Assembly: GCF_000496755.2 (NCBI RefSeq)
Contig: NZ_AYKS02000071.1
Location: 346,785 to 410,784 of the forward strand
DNA from: Serratia sp. DD3
GTDB taxonomy: Bacteria; Pseudomonadota; Gammaproteobacteria; Enterobacterales; Enterobacteriaceae
Direction of reading: 5' to 3'
DNA length: 64,000 nucleotides
In this document: positions 55,842 through 64,000 of the stretch, piece after piece
How the letters are laid out: every line of letters begins with the position of its first letter
Position numbering within the stretch: the first letter of the stretch is position 1
Made by a program: the position numbers and the translations under genes
Notes under the pieces: generated by a model
What the model was told of the DNA's origin: nothing
Databases searched by the model: none
What the model saw: only the letters and a program-made list of their open reading frames with translations

Positions 55842-56153
55842 ATGACCTCAATGGACACATTGTGGCTATCTGGCGTCCTTAGCAACAAACAACGTGTTGA
55901 TGGCAACTACGCATGGCAACAGCGCATCATCAAACTTGCTCGACGCATTATTGATATTGAAATTCGAGCGCGAAAATCTGCACAAGCCAAGGGTAAAGAA
56001 GCAGAAGTTGAACAAGCTGTGCCTGCCACCGATGAAGATTTTACTGAAGAAGATACAGATAGTCCCTCCAACAAGCCAACCAGGCTCCCATCACTCAGCC
56101 CCTCTCGAAGGGCTTCACACAAACACCACAAAGTCCCTAAAAAGTCACTCTAG
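55842..56153 (+). CDS. Hypothetical protein, possibly a gene remnant
   Basis: A 103-codon frame starting MTSMDTLWLSGVLSNKQRVD. Residues about 20-48 (GNYAWQQRIIKLARRIIDIE) look like a real amphipathic helix; the rest is charged and low complexity, ending in a basic Ser/Lys-rich tail. No clear ribosome site. I do not recognise the family. It may be the C-terminal piece of a broken element gene at the island edge. Confidence 0.35.
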   Translation: MTSMDTLWLSGVLSNKQRVDGNYAWQQRIIKLARRIIDIEIRARKSAQAKGKEAEVEQAVPATDEDFTEEDTDSPSNKPTRLPSLSPSRRASHKHHKVPKKSL

Positions 56154-56285
56154 CCAATTAAAACCAATTTAATGTAACTAATAAAGGATACTAAATACAA
56201 TATTTGACAACGCTTGCATAAAGTCCTAAATTAAGACCATTAAGCGAGTAAAATGGCAATAAAGTAACCAAAGTAGAACTTTAAA

Positions 56286-56609
56286 ATGAAAGGCGTGACA
56301 GCTACAGCATTAGCAGAAGAGATCGGCGACAGGTTGAAGCAAGCTCGACTAAATCGCGACCTAACACAGTCCGAAGTTGCAGAGCTTGCTGGCATTGCAC
56401 GCAAAACGGTTTTGAATGCAGAAAAAGGAAAAGTGCAGCTCGACATCATGATTGCGATATTAATGGCATTAGACCTCACAGAACATATTGACCTATTTCT
56501 CCCTAAACAAGAAATTTCTCCCTTACAGCTGGCCAAATTACAAGGAAAGAAAAGACAGAGAGCCTCTGGCCAGCGCAGTAACAAAGATGAGGAAACACCA
56601 GAATGGTAA
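56286..56609 (+). CDS. HipB-like antitoxin (XRE helix-turn-helix)
   Basis: A 107-residue protein. Residues about 10-70 are an XRE-type helix-turn-helix (RLKQARLNRDLTQSEVAELA, then GIARKTVLNAEKGKVQLDIM). The basic C-terminal tail (KKRQRASGQRSNKDEE) is disordered. Its stop lies within the first codons of the HipA-like gene, the standard antitoxin-toxin arrangement; it should repress the pair and neutralise HipA. Confidence 0.85.
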   Translation: MKGVTATALAEEIGDRLKQARLNRDLTQSEVAELAGIARKTVLNAEKGKVQLDIMIAILMALDLTEHIDLFLPKQEISPLQLAKLQGKKRQRASGQRSNKDEETPEW

Positions 56610-57919
56610 TGGAAGTCATTAAGATCACTTACCAAGACGATGTCGTTGGCGCAGTGAGTTTTGACACTGAAAAGGGACTTGGGTCATTTGAATACGATCC
56701 AGGCTTCGTAAAAAATGGTGTCGAGCTGTCCCCGATCAAAATGCCATTATCGAATCGCATTTATAGCTTTCCCGAGCTGGATTTCAATACGTTTAAAGGA
56801 CTACCAGGTTTAATTGCTGACTCATTACCTGATGATTTTGGTAACTCGGTTGTCAACGCATGGGTTGCAGGTCAGGGCCGTTCACCAAGTGACATTACAC
56901 CACTGCAACGCCTCCAATGTACGGGAAAGCGAGGCATGGGAGCTCTTGAATATGCGCCAGCTACACAGTTACGAAGTTTAAATGCTTCACAACAGGTAGA
57001 AATCCAATCGCTCGTTTCAATTGCACAAGAAATCTTAGATTCACGAGGTAATTTTGAAGTAGAACTCAAACAAAATGGCCAAGACGATAGAGAGGCAATG
57101 ATGTCTTTATTATCTGTTGGTATGAGTGCTGGAGGAGCAAGACCGAAAGCCGTATTAGCATTTAATGAAGATTTTACTCAAGTCCGCTCCGGCCAAGCCA
57201 AAGTGCCAAGTGGTTTTACTCATTATTTAATGAAATTTGATGGTGTTAGTGAGCACAACAAGAATCATGAAACCTTCGGTGACCCATTAGGTTATGGAGC
57301 AATGGAGTTTGTTTATCATTTAATGGCTAACAAATGCGGCGTCGATATGATGCCATGCCGCTTACTCCACGAAGGCAATCGACGACACTTCATTACACAG
57401 CGGTTTGATCGAATTAAAAACAGCAAGGTACACGTTCAAACCCTAAACGGTCTTGCCCACGTTGATTATAAAAAGCCGGGGTCATTTTCTTACGCAGAAT
57501 TATTCGGCATTGCCAGACAGTTGAAGCTTTCCGCTGTTGAAGCTGAGCAGCTATTCAAGCGCATGACGTTCAATATCATTGCGCGAAATCATGACGACCA
57601 CTCAAAGAACTTTGCCTTTATTCTGAAAAAAGACAAATGGTCTCTCGCACCAGCTTATGATTTAGCCTATAGCTACAAACCAGGCAGTAAATGGGTGAAT
57701 AACCATTGGATGAGCTTGAATGGTAAAAGAGATAACTTTACACGAAGTGATTTCTATAGCTTAGAGAAACTAAGCCCTATTTTTAACAAAAGAAAGATCG
57801 ACGATATTATTGATACAACGATTGAGCACGTATCAACTTGGCGTCAGCTTGCTCAGGAATGGGAAGTACCAAAAACACTGATAGATGAAATAAAAGAAAA
57901 CTTGCGCCTCGATATTTAG
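56603..57919 (+). CDS. HipA-like serine/threonine kinase toxin
   Basis: A 438-residue HipA family kinase. The N-terminal couple-hipA domain is followed by the Gly-rich GMSAGGARPKAVLAF loop, the catalytic segment NIIARNHDDHSKNFAF (Asp331/Asp332, Asn336) and metal-binding Asp353 in APAYDLAYS. E. coli HipA inactivates glutamyl-tRNA synthetase by phosphorylation; the target here is unknown. It overlaps the antitoxin gene by 7 bp; a second ATG at 56609 could also serve. Confidence 0.88.
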   Translation: MVMEVIKITYQDDVVGAVSFDTEKGLGSFEYDPGFVKNGVELSPIKMPLSNRIYSFPELDFNTFKGLPGLIADSLPDDFGNSVVNAWVAGQGRSPSDITPLQRLQCTGKRGMGALEYAPATQLRSLNASQQVEIQSLVSIAQEILDSRGNFEVELKQNGQDDREAMMSLLSVGMSAGGARPKAVLAFNEDFTQVRSGQAKVPSGFTHYLMKFDGVSEHNKNHETFGDPLGYGAMEFVYHLMANKCGVDMMPCRLLHEGNRRHFITQRFDRIKNSKVHVQTLNGLAHVDYKKPGSFSYAELFGIARQLKLSAVEAEQLFKRMTFNIIARNHDDHSKNFAFILKKDKWSLAPAYDLAYSYKPGSKWVNNHWMSLNGKRDNFTRSDFYSLEKLSPIFNKRKIDDIIDTTIEHVSTWRQLAQEWEVPKTLIDEIKENLRLDI

Positions 57920-57989
57920 TGAGGTGACTATTCCTGCATGCGAAAAAGGATGGCCTCTTATTACGTTTCTGTAGTTAGTCCATCTGCCT

Positions 57990-58020
57990 ATATACCCAAA
58001 ATCATTCGAGTTGCCTGATA
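57990..58020. repeat. ERIC left-end fragment
   Basis: TATACCCAAAATCATTCGAG matches the first bases of ERIC copies such as that at 12576, after which the similarity ends. It lies downstream of hipA near the right border of the island. Confidence 0.55.
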
Positions 58021-58094
58021 ACCCGAGATACCCGGGACAAGCATCTTCATTGAGCTTCGGTAGAGATACGAAACAAAGCGGTAATAAAAAGAGT

Positions 58095-58143
58095 ATTGGC
58101 GGCTATTTCCGCCGATTTACCCACCGCTGACAATCAATGGTTG
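58095..58143. repeat. Right copy of the 49-bp flanking repeat, including a hairpin after rimI
   Basis: It opens with ATTGGCGGCTATTT and closes with ACAATCAATGGTTG, as does 35709-35757. GGCGG and CCGCC within it form a stem, and the minus strand then reads ACTCTTTTTATTA. The right copy could therefore be the rimI terminator. Confidence 0.6.
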
Positions 58144-58165
58144 CCAGGTCAAACCCCACGGCTTG

Positions 58166-58609
58166 TTAACCCAAAGGCAGCGCCATGACTATTGCGTCTT
58201 CACGCCCCTTCACTGCCGGGTAGTAGTTATGGCGCACCGTCACCTGGTTAAAACCAAACTCTTCGTAAAGCGCAATGGCAGCCAGATTAGAGGCGCGCAC
58301 TTCCAACCACAGAGTGGCAATGCCGCGTGCAGTTAACTGTTCGATCACCGCTGTCAACAGGGTGCGCCCTCGCCCTTGGCGTTGCCAGGTGGGGTGAATG
58401 GCGATATTAAACAACGTCGCTTCATCAAGCACTATCTGGGTTATAGCGAAACCGGCCATCTGCCCATCCGCTTCCAGTTTCAGGTTAAGGTAACGCTCAC
58501 CTTGATTACTGGCGAAGGTCGCTGCTGTCCAGGGAAATGCATGGCTGGCTTGTTCAATTTTAAACGCGGTGGCCAGGTCGGCCGTGGTCAGGGTAGAAAT
58601 CGTGTTCAT
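58166..58609 (-). CDS. rimI: Ribosomal protein S18 alanine N-acetyltransferase RimI
   Basis: A 147-residue GNAT acetyltransferase that modifies the N-terminus of S18. FPWTAATFASNQGERYLNL, the acetyl-CoA loop HPTWQRQGRGRTLL and ASNLAAIALYEEFGF match E. coli RimI. ATG 58609 (MNTISTLTTADL) aligns with E. coli and lies inside the end of holD, a 50-bp overlap; the longer frame upstream is the holD shadow. Confidence 0.95.
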   Translation of the reverse strand: MNTISTLTTADLATAFKIEQASHAFPWTAATFASNQGERYLNLKLEADGQMAGFAITQIVLDEATLFNIAIHPTWQRQGRGRTLLTAVIEQLTARGIATLWLEVRASNLAAIALYEEFGFNQVTVRHNYYPAVKGREDAIVMALPLG

Positions 58610-58991
58610 GATGACAAATCTGCTGCCACAGTGCCCGTTTGGCACCGGCATCTTGAGAAAGCTCGGCCAATGCCGGGCTAAATAACTGAGCACCGGGTAC
58701 CGCAAGCGGCTCCTCAATGCCCAGCCGCCAACTGTTGCACTTAATATCTTCCGGTAACATGGCCACCTGGTCCGGTGTCAAACCATAGGTTTGTGCCGCT
58801 GTTAACCCCAGGCTGCGCAGCACATCACAAAACAGCTCATCATGCGGTTGCGGCAAAACCTGCGCCACCACCAGCAAACGCACCTCCGGTGGCACGCTGA
58901 CCGCCACTTCCCCCTGTAACACACCAGGACGACGCAATACCCATTGCGTAATGCCTAATTGTTGTAACAGCCAGTCGCGTTTTGCTGCCAT
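58560..58991 (-). CDS. holD: DNA polymerase III psi subunit HolD
   Basis: A 143-residue psi subunit, which links the clamp loader to chi and SSB. The start MAAKRDWLLQQLGITQWVLR, the RPGVLQGE segment and the CNSWRLG element match the family. It overlaps rimI at its end and is divergent from rsmC, the standard enterobacterial layout. Confidence 0.93.
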   Translation of the reverse strand: MAAKRDWLLQQLGITQWVLRRPGVLQGEVAVSVPPEVRLLVVAQVLPQPHDELFCDVLRSLGLTAAQTYGLTPDQVAMLPEDIKCNSWRLGIEEPLAVPGAQLFSPALAELSQDAGAKRALWQQICHHEHDFYPDHGRPGHRV

Positions 58992-59144
58992 GCTGCTCCC
59001 CGTGAGTTAAGTGCGTTAGCTATTTTCTGCCGCGTCATGCTAACAAACCCTCAAGCTCTGCGCCATGCTTGCTTTAGTTCTACTCTGCAACTGCCCCCCT
59101 TTTAGGTATATAATCCCGGTTCAATTTTGAGGAGCTGAAAACTG

Positions 59145-60185
59145 ATGTCTGCCATGACCCCCGCCAGTGAAGTGATACTGCGCCACAGTGATGAATTTAT
59201 TAAACGCCGCGTACTGTTCGCTGGTGACCTGCAGGATAGCCTGCCCACCCAATTCGACGCTGCAGATGTGCGGGTTCATACTCAGCAATATCATCATTGG
59301 CAGCTACTCAACCGCAGCATGGGTGACAATGCACAGTTCGGCTTGACGGTGGAACCCGAGTTTATCGCCGAATGCGACACGCTTATCTATTACTGGCCGA
59401 AGAACAAACCGGAAGCGCAATTCCAACTGTGCAATATTCTGGCTCTACTGCCGGTGGGGATAGAAGTCTTTGTGGTGGGTGAAAACCGCAGTGGGGTGCG
59501 TAGCGCGGAACAACTGTTGGCAGGCCATGTTCAGTTAACCAAAATCGACAGTGCCCGCCGCTGTGGGTTATACCACGGCAGCCTAGATGTGCAGACTCAA
59601 TTTGAGCTAGCGGAGTGGTGGCAAAGCTACCCGATACATGATCTGGAAGTGAAAACATTGCCGGGTGTATTTAGCCGCGATGGGTTGGATGTTGGCAGCG
59701 CGCTGCTCCTGTCAACGCTGGAAAAACACCAGAAAGGCAAAGTGCTGGAAGTCGGTTGCGGTGCTGGCGTGGTCGCCGCCGTAATGGCCCGGCTGTCACC
59801 GAAATTGAAGCTGACCCTGAGCGATGTGAACGCAGCGGCGGTTGAGTCCAGCCGCGCCACGCTGGCAGCCAACGACATAGCCGGTGAAGTTTTGGTGAGT
59901 AATGTCTATTCGGATATCACTGGTCGTTTTGACCTGATTATTTCCAACCCGCCGTTCCACGATGGTTTGGCCACCGACCTGACTGCCGCAGAAATGCTCA
60001 TCCGTGGTGCGGTAAAACACCTGCCGATTGGTGGCGAATTACGCATTGTGGCCAATGCCTTTTTACCTTACCCGAAGATTCTGGATGCCACGTTTGGCAG
60101 CCATGAAGTATTAGCGCAAAATGGCCGTTTTAAAGTCTATAAAGCGACGGTGGGCCGCCCAGCGCGGGAAGCAAAAAAGAGATAA
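59145..60185 (+). CDS. rsmC: 16S rRNA m2G1207 methyltransferase RsmC
   Basis: A 346-residue two-domain protein with a degenerate N-terminal methyltransferase domain and an active C-terminal one. The SAM motif is [15 protein letters not shown] and the N-methyltransferase motif SNPPFHDG. It methylates G1207 of 16S rRNA. GAGGAGC precedes the ATG. Confidence 0.96.
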   Translation: MSAMTPASEVILRHSDEFIKRRVLFAGDLQDSLPTQFDAADVRVHTQQYHHWQLLNRSMGDNAQFGLTVEPEFIAECDTLIYYWPKNKPEAQFQLCNILALLPVGIEVFVVGENRSGVRSAEQLLAGHVQLTKIDSARRCGLYHGSLDVQTQFELAEWWQSYPIHDLEVKTLPGVFSRDGLDVGSALLLSTLEKHQKGKVLEVGCGAGVVAAVMARLSPKLKLTLSDVNAAAVESSRATLAANDIAGEVLVSNVYSDITGRFDLIISNPPFHDGLATDLTAAEMLIRGAVKHLPIGGELRIVANAFLPYPKILDATFGSHEVLAQNGRFKVYKATVGRPAREAKKR

Positions 60186-60255
60186 TTAATCGGTTCTGCT
60201 TTATGACCGAAAGAGCAAAAAAATCGGCCTGTATTGCTCTAATATGGTCTCCGTG

Positions 60256-60354
60256 TCATTCAAGCTGTAGTAGACGTTTGCGTTTTTCCCCCACTAGGAA
60301 GAATGCAAACGTGATTCAATAACGCATCGCGTTTTTACGCTGCAACTTGAATGA
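60256..60354. repeat. MITE-like element with nested inverted repeats
   Basis: The arms TCATTCAAGCTGTAG (60256-60270) and CTGCAACTTGAATGA (60340-60354) are inverted, 13 of 15 bases matching. A second inverted pair, ACGTTTGC (60274-60281) and GCAAACGT (60305-60312), lies inside. A related shorter copy is at 8111. There is no ORF. It fills the 327-bp gap after rsmC. Confidence 0.55.
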
Positions 60355-60512
60355 ACATAGGGATATAAGCACTTTATCTATACCTCATCATGCATAAAAA
60401 TTTAGGTACCAGCGCCTTAAAATGCAAGCATTACTCTTACCCTTGAATCATAAAAAAATCACTCCCGGATTTTTCGATTAAGGTTTTATAAGAATCTAAT
60501 CTTGATAACAGC

Positions 60513-60893
60513 TCAATAAGCATATAGCGACAACACTTGTGAGTCATCTATCTTATAACCCGCCCCATGAACATTAATAATAATGTCATTTTTAACACCC
60601 ACCACAAACAGCTTTTTGCGCAAATCATTTACTGACTGCCATAAGCGCTGACTAGAAGAAGAAAGACCAAAATCATCCCAAACACTTTCCATGATATTCT
60701 CTTTATCAATAAAGTCATCACCACGATTACGCAACAAAAAAGACAGTAACCTTGACTGAGTATCATTCAGTGAGACGATCTTAATAGAAAATGCCATATC
60801 TGCACTTTCATCCTGATAACAGATAAGCTTTCTCTTCTCCACGTTGAAAATAACACAGCCATTAATAATAAACCCATAAACTTCAGTTGGCAT
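60513..60893 (-). CDS. Stand-alone winged-helix (Trans_reg_C-type) protein
   Basis: A 126-residue protein made almost entirely of an OmpR/ToxR-type winged helix (SLNDTQSRLLSFLLRNRGDD, RLWQSVNDLRKKL, INVHGAGYKID). It has no receiver or membrane segment. It is a close paralogue of 61734-62114, with long identical stretches. ATG 60893 (MPTEVYGF) corresponds to the paralogue's start. Its target is unknown. Confidence 0.8.
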   Translation of the reverse strand: MPTEVYGFIINGCVIFNVEKRKLICYQDESADMAFSIKIVSLNDTQSRLLSFLLRNRGDDFIDKENIMESVWDDFGLSSSSQRLWQSVNDLRKKLFVVGVKNDIIINVHGAGYKIDDSQVLSLYAY

Positions 60894-61733
60894 AGTAAAC
60901 CTCAAACAGTTCTCAATTTATATTGACAGCCGTGACTTTAATACCACCTGAGAATCACCCTGCCCTTTTGCTTGAGATATATATTAGCCATGCAAGATCG
61001 ATTCCTTCACTGAATTATCATGACTTATTGTGAGATTTAAAGAATAACTTTAAATACAATGTATTGCGTAGAAACCCCACGCCAACGTTCTTTTTTCTCG
61101 CCAAAAGTGACTTTAGTTGATAGATTCAATATAACTGTCTGATTTTAAATTAATTATACCAATTCAGATATTTACCTAACATGCGAAAAAACTTAATAAA
61201 ATGAGCTATGAAATCCGAATGAAAACCATAAGACATTGAAATTAAATAAAAATAATTCAATAAGGAAATGTCATGAACAAAAGAAAGACTTGAGAAATCT
61301 GTCAGTCATAGCGAGGGCTAATATCATAGATTTTTCGCCAATTCAGTTATCGATAACCCGCATCTCTTTAGGAAAACCACCATAAGGTGATTAAAAAAAT
61401 TCCATAACACCGTGTAAAATGGTCCTTTAAGAGCTAATGTCATCAGTAGCATTGTAACTTGAGTAGCGATAGCCATCTTTTTTAGACCAACAGCTCTATT
61501 ATTTATCGCCTGACTATTTTATGGGGGGAACAACCATGACTAGGTAAAAATGGGAAAACCAGAACAGTCCTCCCTTCATAAAAAAGTGACAAGCCAAAAA
61601 AACAACTCACGATGTAATATTCATATTAATTTATAAATGTGTTTAGCATCCAGTTAGAATATAAAATTTTTGTGATTGGTTGCCCCCCATCCAATGAAAA
61701 CTTCATCCATAAAACACCTAAAATTTATCAAAC
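60894..61733. other. AT-rich region between the two winged-helix genes
   Basis: An 840-bp stretch with no supported gene. The only candidate is a minus-strand 50-codon ORF at 61324-61476 (MAIATQVTMLLMTLALKGPF, with a hydrophobic middle and no good ribosome site). It could be a small membrane peptide or chance. Confidence 0.45.
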
Positions 61734-62114
61734 TCAGGATATATGTAATAACAATACCTTTGACTCGTCTATCCTGTAACCACTCCCATGAACATTAATA
61801 ATAATGTCCTCTTCAACCCCTACTGCAGATAATTTTTTACGTAAATCATTTATTGACTGCCACAAACGCTGACTAGAAGAAGAAAGGCTAAAATCATCCC
61901 AAACGTTTTTCATTATTGTATCTTTATCAATAATATCGTCCGAACGATTGTGTAGTAAAAATGACAACAATCTTGATTGTGTATCATTCAAGGACACGAT
62001 CTTAATGGAAAATGGCAATGCACTCCCCTCCTCTTGATACAGTATGAGCTTTCTATTGGAAATATTAAATAAAACGTTACTATTAAGTATAAAACCATAA
62101 GTTCTATATGACAT
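61734..62114 (-). CDS. Stand-alone winged-helix protein, paralogue of the gene at 60513
   Basis: A 126-residue winged-helix protein. SIKIVSLNDTQSRLLSFLL, SSSSQRLWQSINDLRKKL and DIIINVHGSGYRID are nearly identical to the neighbour, while the first 35 residues and the ends differ. It lies 8 bp downstream of a small hydrophobic ORF. Soluble winged helices of this type occur with ToxR-like membrane regulators; partnership with the protein at 62904 is a guess. Confidence 0.8.
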   Translation of the reverse strand: MSYRTYGFILNSNVLFNISNRKLILYQEEGSALPFSIKIVSLNDTQSRLLSFLLHNRSDDIIDKDTIMKNVWDDFSLSSSSQRLWQSINDLRKKLSAVGVEEDIIINVHGSGYRIDESKVLLLHIS

Positions 62115-62122
62115 AATATATA

Positions 62123-62380
62123 TTAGCTCGGATTTTCACCAGATGAAAACAGCCAGAATAAAGCAACCCTAATACCTATCAGTTTGAACATATTTATCAT
62201 TATTATAAATAATTTTAATATTATCCTGGCGAAATATTTAAAAACTTCCCGCTCAGGATACAACAACCATAAAAAATTTCCTGGCCAAGTCTCTTCCTCC
62301 CTGACATCTATAATAAAGAAAATAAATATCACGACGGTACTGGAACAGTATAGACATAGCATAATCTTTAACAACACCAT
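62123..62380 (-). CDS. Small membrane protein candidate upstream of the winged-helix gene
   Basis: An 85-codon frame with two hydrophobic segments (STVVIFIFFIIDV; ILKLFIIMINMFKLIGIRVALFWLF). It ends 8 bp before the winged-helix gene on the same strand, which suggests a two-gene operon. AT-rich codon use and a weak ribosome site leave it uncertain; AT-rich DNA often encodes such hydrophobic frames by chance. Confidence 0.35.
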   Translation of the reverse strand: MVLLKIMLCLYCSSTVVIFIFFIIDVREEETWPGNFLWLLYPEREVFKYFARIILKLFIIMINMFKLIGIRVALFWLFSSGENPS

Positions 62381-62903
62381 GGCTAGAACCCATATTCACA
62401 ACCTTAAAACTAAAAAAATAAGAATAAAAAACTGAAAAATTAAATAAAATTAGATAATTGATTTGATATAATGGACTGATCGCAGTGAAATGATCTTATT
62501 TTACTAACAATTAATTTAGTAGCTTTTCTATCTTTTTTTGGGGGTAATGCAGGAAAAAAAACCTTCCACTAAAAAAAATAAAAAATCAAATAAATTCAAT
62601 AAAATAAAGCATTAATCTTTCTTCCACCTCACATTCAACATAAAGAAGAAATACTATAGTTGTACCCGTAGCTGCAAAAAAAACAACATGGCAACAGCGA
62701 TCTTCAGTGGTCAATGTTGGTGAAGGGAATAGGCTATCAATTCAGTTCCATCCATTGGGACAATGGGACAATCTCAAAAATTGTCACCGGGTTAGTCAGA
62801 GAACCACATAATGCGACAATCAGCGCTGCAACCTGGATAGACTTGAGACTATACTTGATGCAGTAGATCGCGGTTCTTCACATTTTTTTTCAGGCTATTA
62901 GAA
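62381..62903. other. AT-rich intergenic region upstream of the ToxR-like gene
   Basis: A 523-bp region that must hold promoters for both divergent neighbours. A plus-strand 50-codon frame at 62714-62866 (MLVKGIGYQFSSIHWDNGTI onward) resembles the end of a winged helix plus the start of a periplasmic domain, so it may be a remnant of another regulator of this type. Otherwise nothing is visible. Confidence 0.4.
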
Positions 62904-63758
62904 ATGCATACAAAATATATCATTAACGACAGGGTTTTGTTTTCGCCTGATGAGTACAAACTCAGTCCTCTGGCTGTTCGTGGCACAGAGGTTATTTTGC
63001 ATGCACCAGTCAGCCGATTTTTACATCTTCTATTACTCAAAAACGGTACTATCGTGTCACAGGAAGAGATCTTCAAAGAAGTCTGGGAAAAACATGGGCA
63101 ACAGGTTGCCCCCAATACGCTCTATCAAAATATCTCCTTATTGCGTAAGGCATTAAAAAAATCGGGCCTGCTTACCCAGACCATTAGAACCTACCCAAAA
63201 TCTGGTTTTTCATTCCATGGGCAGGTGCAGGTATTGCCGGACGATGAACACCAAAGCATCGAACCGAGTATTGAGCATCAGACAAAAACTAACCAAGAAG
63301 TGGACGACACTACTCAAAACAATCAAGAAATCCCAATACAAGCACAACCAGAAATAGAGTTACCAACTGGAAAAAAAAGGGTTATTAATTGGTTAGTCCG
63401 CAAAAGCAGCATTCGCAACCTTCATTTTTTTTATATTACGCTAGTAATATTCACACTAATGACACCCATTCTATTGCGTTCCGATACGGAAAGGCGCTTC
63501 ACACGTGAGTTCCAGATTGTTGGCAGGGTAAATGGCTGCCCTATCTACCTGAGTAATGGCAATAGACGCGTCGATCTAAGTAAGATCATTGAATATCTAA
63601 AAGGGCAAAATATCATTTGTAAATCCAATGATTTTATTTTTCTTACTAGACATACACAACATCACAATGATGACGTTATTGCCCTACGCTGTAACTCTGG
63701 CAATCAAATAGAACGCTGTTCAAGCCTGTTAACGATACCCCCTTATCTTTATCAATAA
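62904..63758 (+). CDS. ToxR/CadC-like membrane-anchored transcriptional regulator
   Basis: A 284-residue protein. Residues about 1-105 form a winged helix (LHAPVSRFLHLLLLKNGTIV, SQEEIFKEVWEKHGQQVAPN, TIRTYPKSGFSF). A low-complexity Gln/Glu-rich linker (about 110-155) leads to one membrane segment (FFYITLVIFTLMTPILL, about 173-190) and a 90-residue periplasmic domain with four cysteines (NGCPI, NIICK, ALRCN, ERCSS). It is likely to sense an envelope signal. The regulated genes are unknown. Confidence 0.85.
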   Translation: MHTKYIINDRVLFSPDEYKLSPLAVRGTEVILHAPVSRFLHLLLLKNGTIVSQEEIFKEVWEKHGQQVAPNTLYQNISLLRKALKKSGLLTQTIRTYPKSGFSFHGQVQVLPDDEHQSIEPSIEHQTKTNQEVDDTTQNNQEIPIQAQPEIELPTGKKRVINWLVRKSSIRNLHFFYITLVIFTLMTPILLRSDTERRFTREFQIVGRVNGCPIYLSNGNRRVDLSKIIEYLKGQNIICKSNDFIFLTRHTQHHNDDVIALRCNSGNQIERCSSLLTIPPYLYQ

Positions 63759-63884
63759 CCGCGATATGTCGATAACACTGCGTGAACCAAAAACAGCGCA
63801 TTACCGGCGTCGCATCGCCCAGCCCTGCACCAACAAGAAGATGGCGTTTTTTACAGCAAACGCTGCTAAACCGGGAAATAACGG

Positions 63885-63912
63885 TTGACGAAACCTGCAA
63901 AATCTCTAGAAT
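63885..63912 (+). promoter_or_regulatory. Promoter of the tRNA-Leu gene
   Basis: TTGACG (63885-63890) and TAGAAT (63907-63912) are separated by 16 bp and followed by a GC-containing discriminator TCGCCACC, as expected for a stringently controlled stable-RNA promoter. The tRNA begins about 40 bp further on. Confidence 0.7.
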
Positions 63913-63953
63913 TCGCCACCGTGGTTGTGTTACTCCGGTAACGTTTTGGTACT

Positions 63954-64000
63954 GCGAAGGTGGCGGAATTGGTAGACGCGCTAGCTTCAGGTGTTAGTGT
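63954..64000 (+). tRNA. tRNA-Leu(CAG), 5' part, cut by the window end
   Basis: GCGAAGGTGGCGGAATTGGT begins the acceptor stem and D-arm exactly as in E. coli leuPQV. The anticodon CAG is at 63988-63990 within AGCTTCAGGTG. The variable arm, T-arm and 3' end lie beyond the window. It continues the expected synteny downstream of rsmC. Confidence 0.95.

Noticed and set aside
55894..56172. 92-codon ORF overlapping the hypothetical gene at 55842
   Set aside because: It is a second frame over the same DNA with no ribosome site; at most one of the two is real and the 55842 frame shows the better helix.
35796..58143. A tRNA-targeted integrative island
   Set aside because: No integrase is visible and the nearest tRNA (63954) is about 6 kb beyond the right border, so site-specific integration at a tRNA is not supported.
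63676..63900. 74-codon minus-strand ORF near the tRNA
   Set aside because: It overlaps the end of the ToxR-like gene and the tRNA promoter, with no motif support.

Overview
The window is chromosomal DNA of a gamma-proteobacterium of the order Enterobacterales, most likely family Yersiniaceae and plausibly Yersinia. This is inferred from the gene order ettA, nadR, radA, serB, ytjB, deoD, deoB, deoA, yjjV, prfC, rimI, holD, rsmC and tRNA-Leu, which follows the E. coli 99-100 min region, and from six near-complete ERIC repeats of 126-130 bp plus several decayed ones.

Layout. (1) 1-8.6 kb: the left part of an aryl polyene (APE) pigment cluster on the minus strand, in the order apeB-C-D-E-F-G-H-I-J-K-L, with a small lipoprotein upstream. 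The cluster runs off the left edge. (2) 9-15.6 kb: an M24-type protein, an MmyB-like regulator divergent from a methyltransferase, ettA and an MDR oxidoreductase. (3) 15.7-26.8 kb: nadR-radA-serB, ytjB, the deoxynucleoside genes deoA-B-D with a truncated deoC in front, a NupX-like nucleoside transporter and yjjV. Both deo and nupX have a pair of CRP-like sites 52 bp apart. (4) 27.8-33.9 kb: a chaperone-usher fimbrial locus (pilin, chaperone, usher, a broken minor subunit, tip adhesin) followed by a receiver-only protein. (5) prfC.

(6) About 35.8-58 kb: an inserted island, lower in GC by eye, between prfC and rimI. It carries an apparently complete route for the plant and algal sulfosugar sulfoquinovose (SQ). 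A TRAP transporter (DctP, DctQ, DctM) would import it. YihQ releases SQ from its glycosides, a GalM-type mutarotase may equilibrate anomers, YihS isomerises SQ to sulfofructose, YihV phosphorylates it, and a class II aldolase splits it to DHAP and sulfolactaldehyde. YihU then reduces sulfolactaldehyde to dihydroxypropanesulfonate (DHPS). Unlike E. coli, which exports DHPS, this locus also encodes a glycyl radical enzyme and its activase that fit DHPS sulfolyase HpsG/HpsH, plus a TauE-type exporter suited to the sulfite produced. YihW- and LysR-type regulators and an orphan PTS EIIB accompany them. The same 23-bp sequence lies in both divergent promoter regions of the island and may be the operator. 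IS66, IS3 and IS256 scars, two resident ERICs, a HipBA pair and a 49-bp imperfect flanking repeat mark the island as acquired and since remodelled.

(7) 58.2-64 kb: rimI-holD divergent from rsmC, then an AT-rich stretch with two paralogous soluble winged-helix proteins, a small membrane ORF and a ToxR/CadC-like membrane regulator. It ends in the 5' half of a tRNA-Leu(CAG). All functions are assigned by reading translated sequence and comparing with remembered family members; no searches were run.
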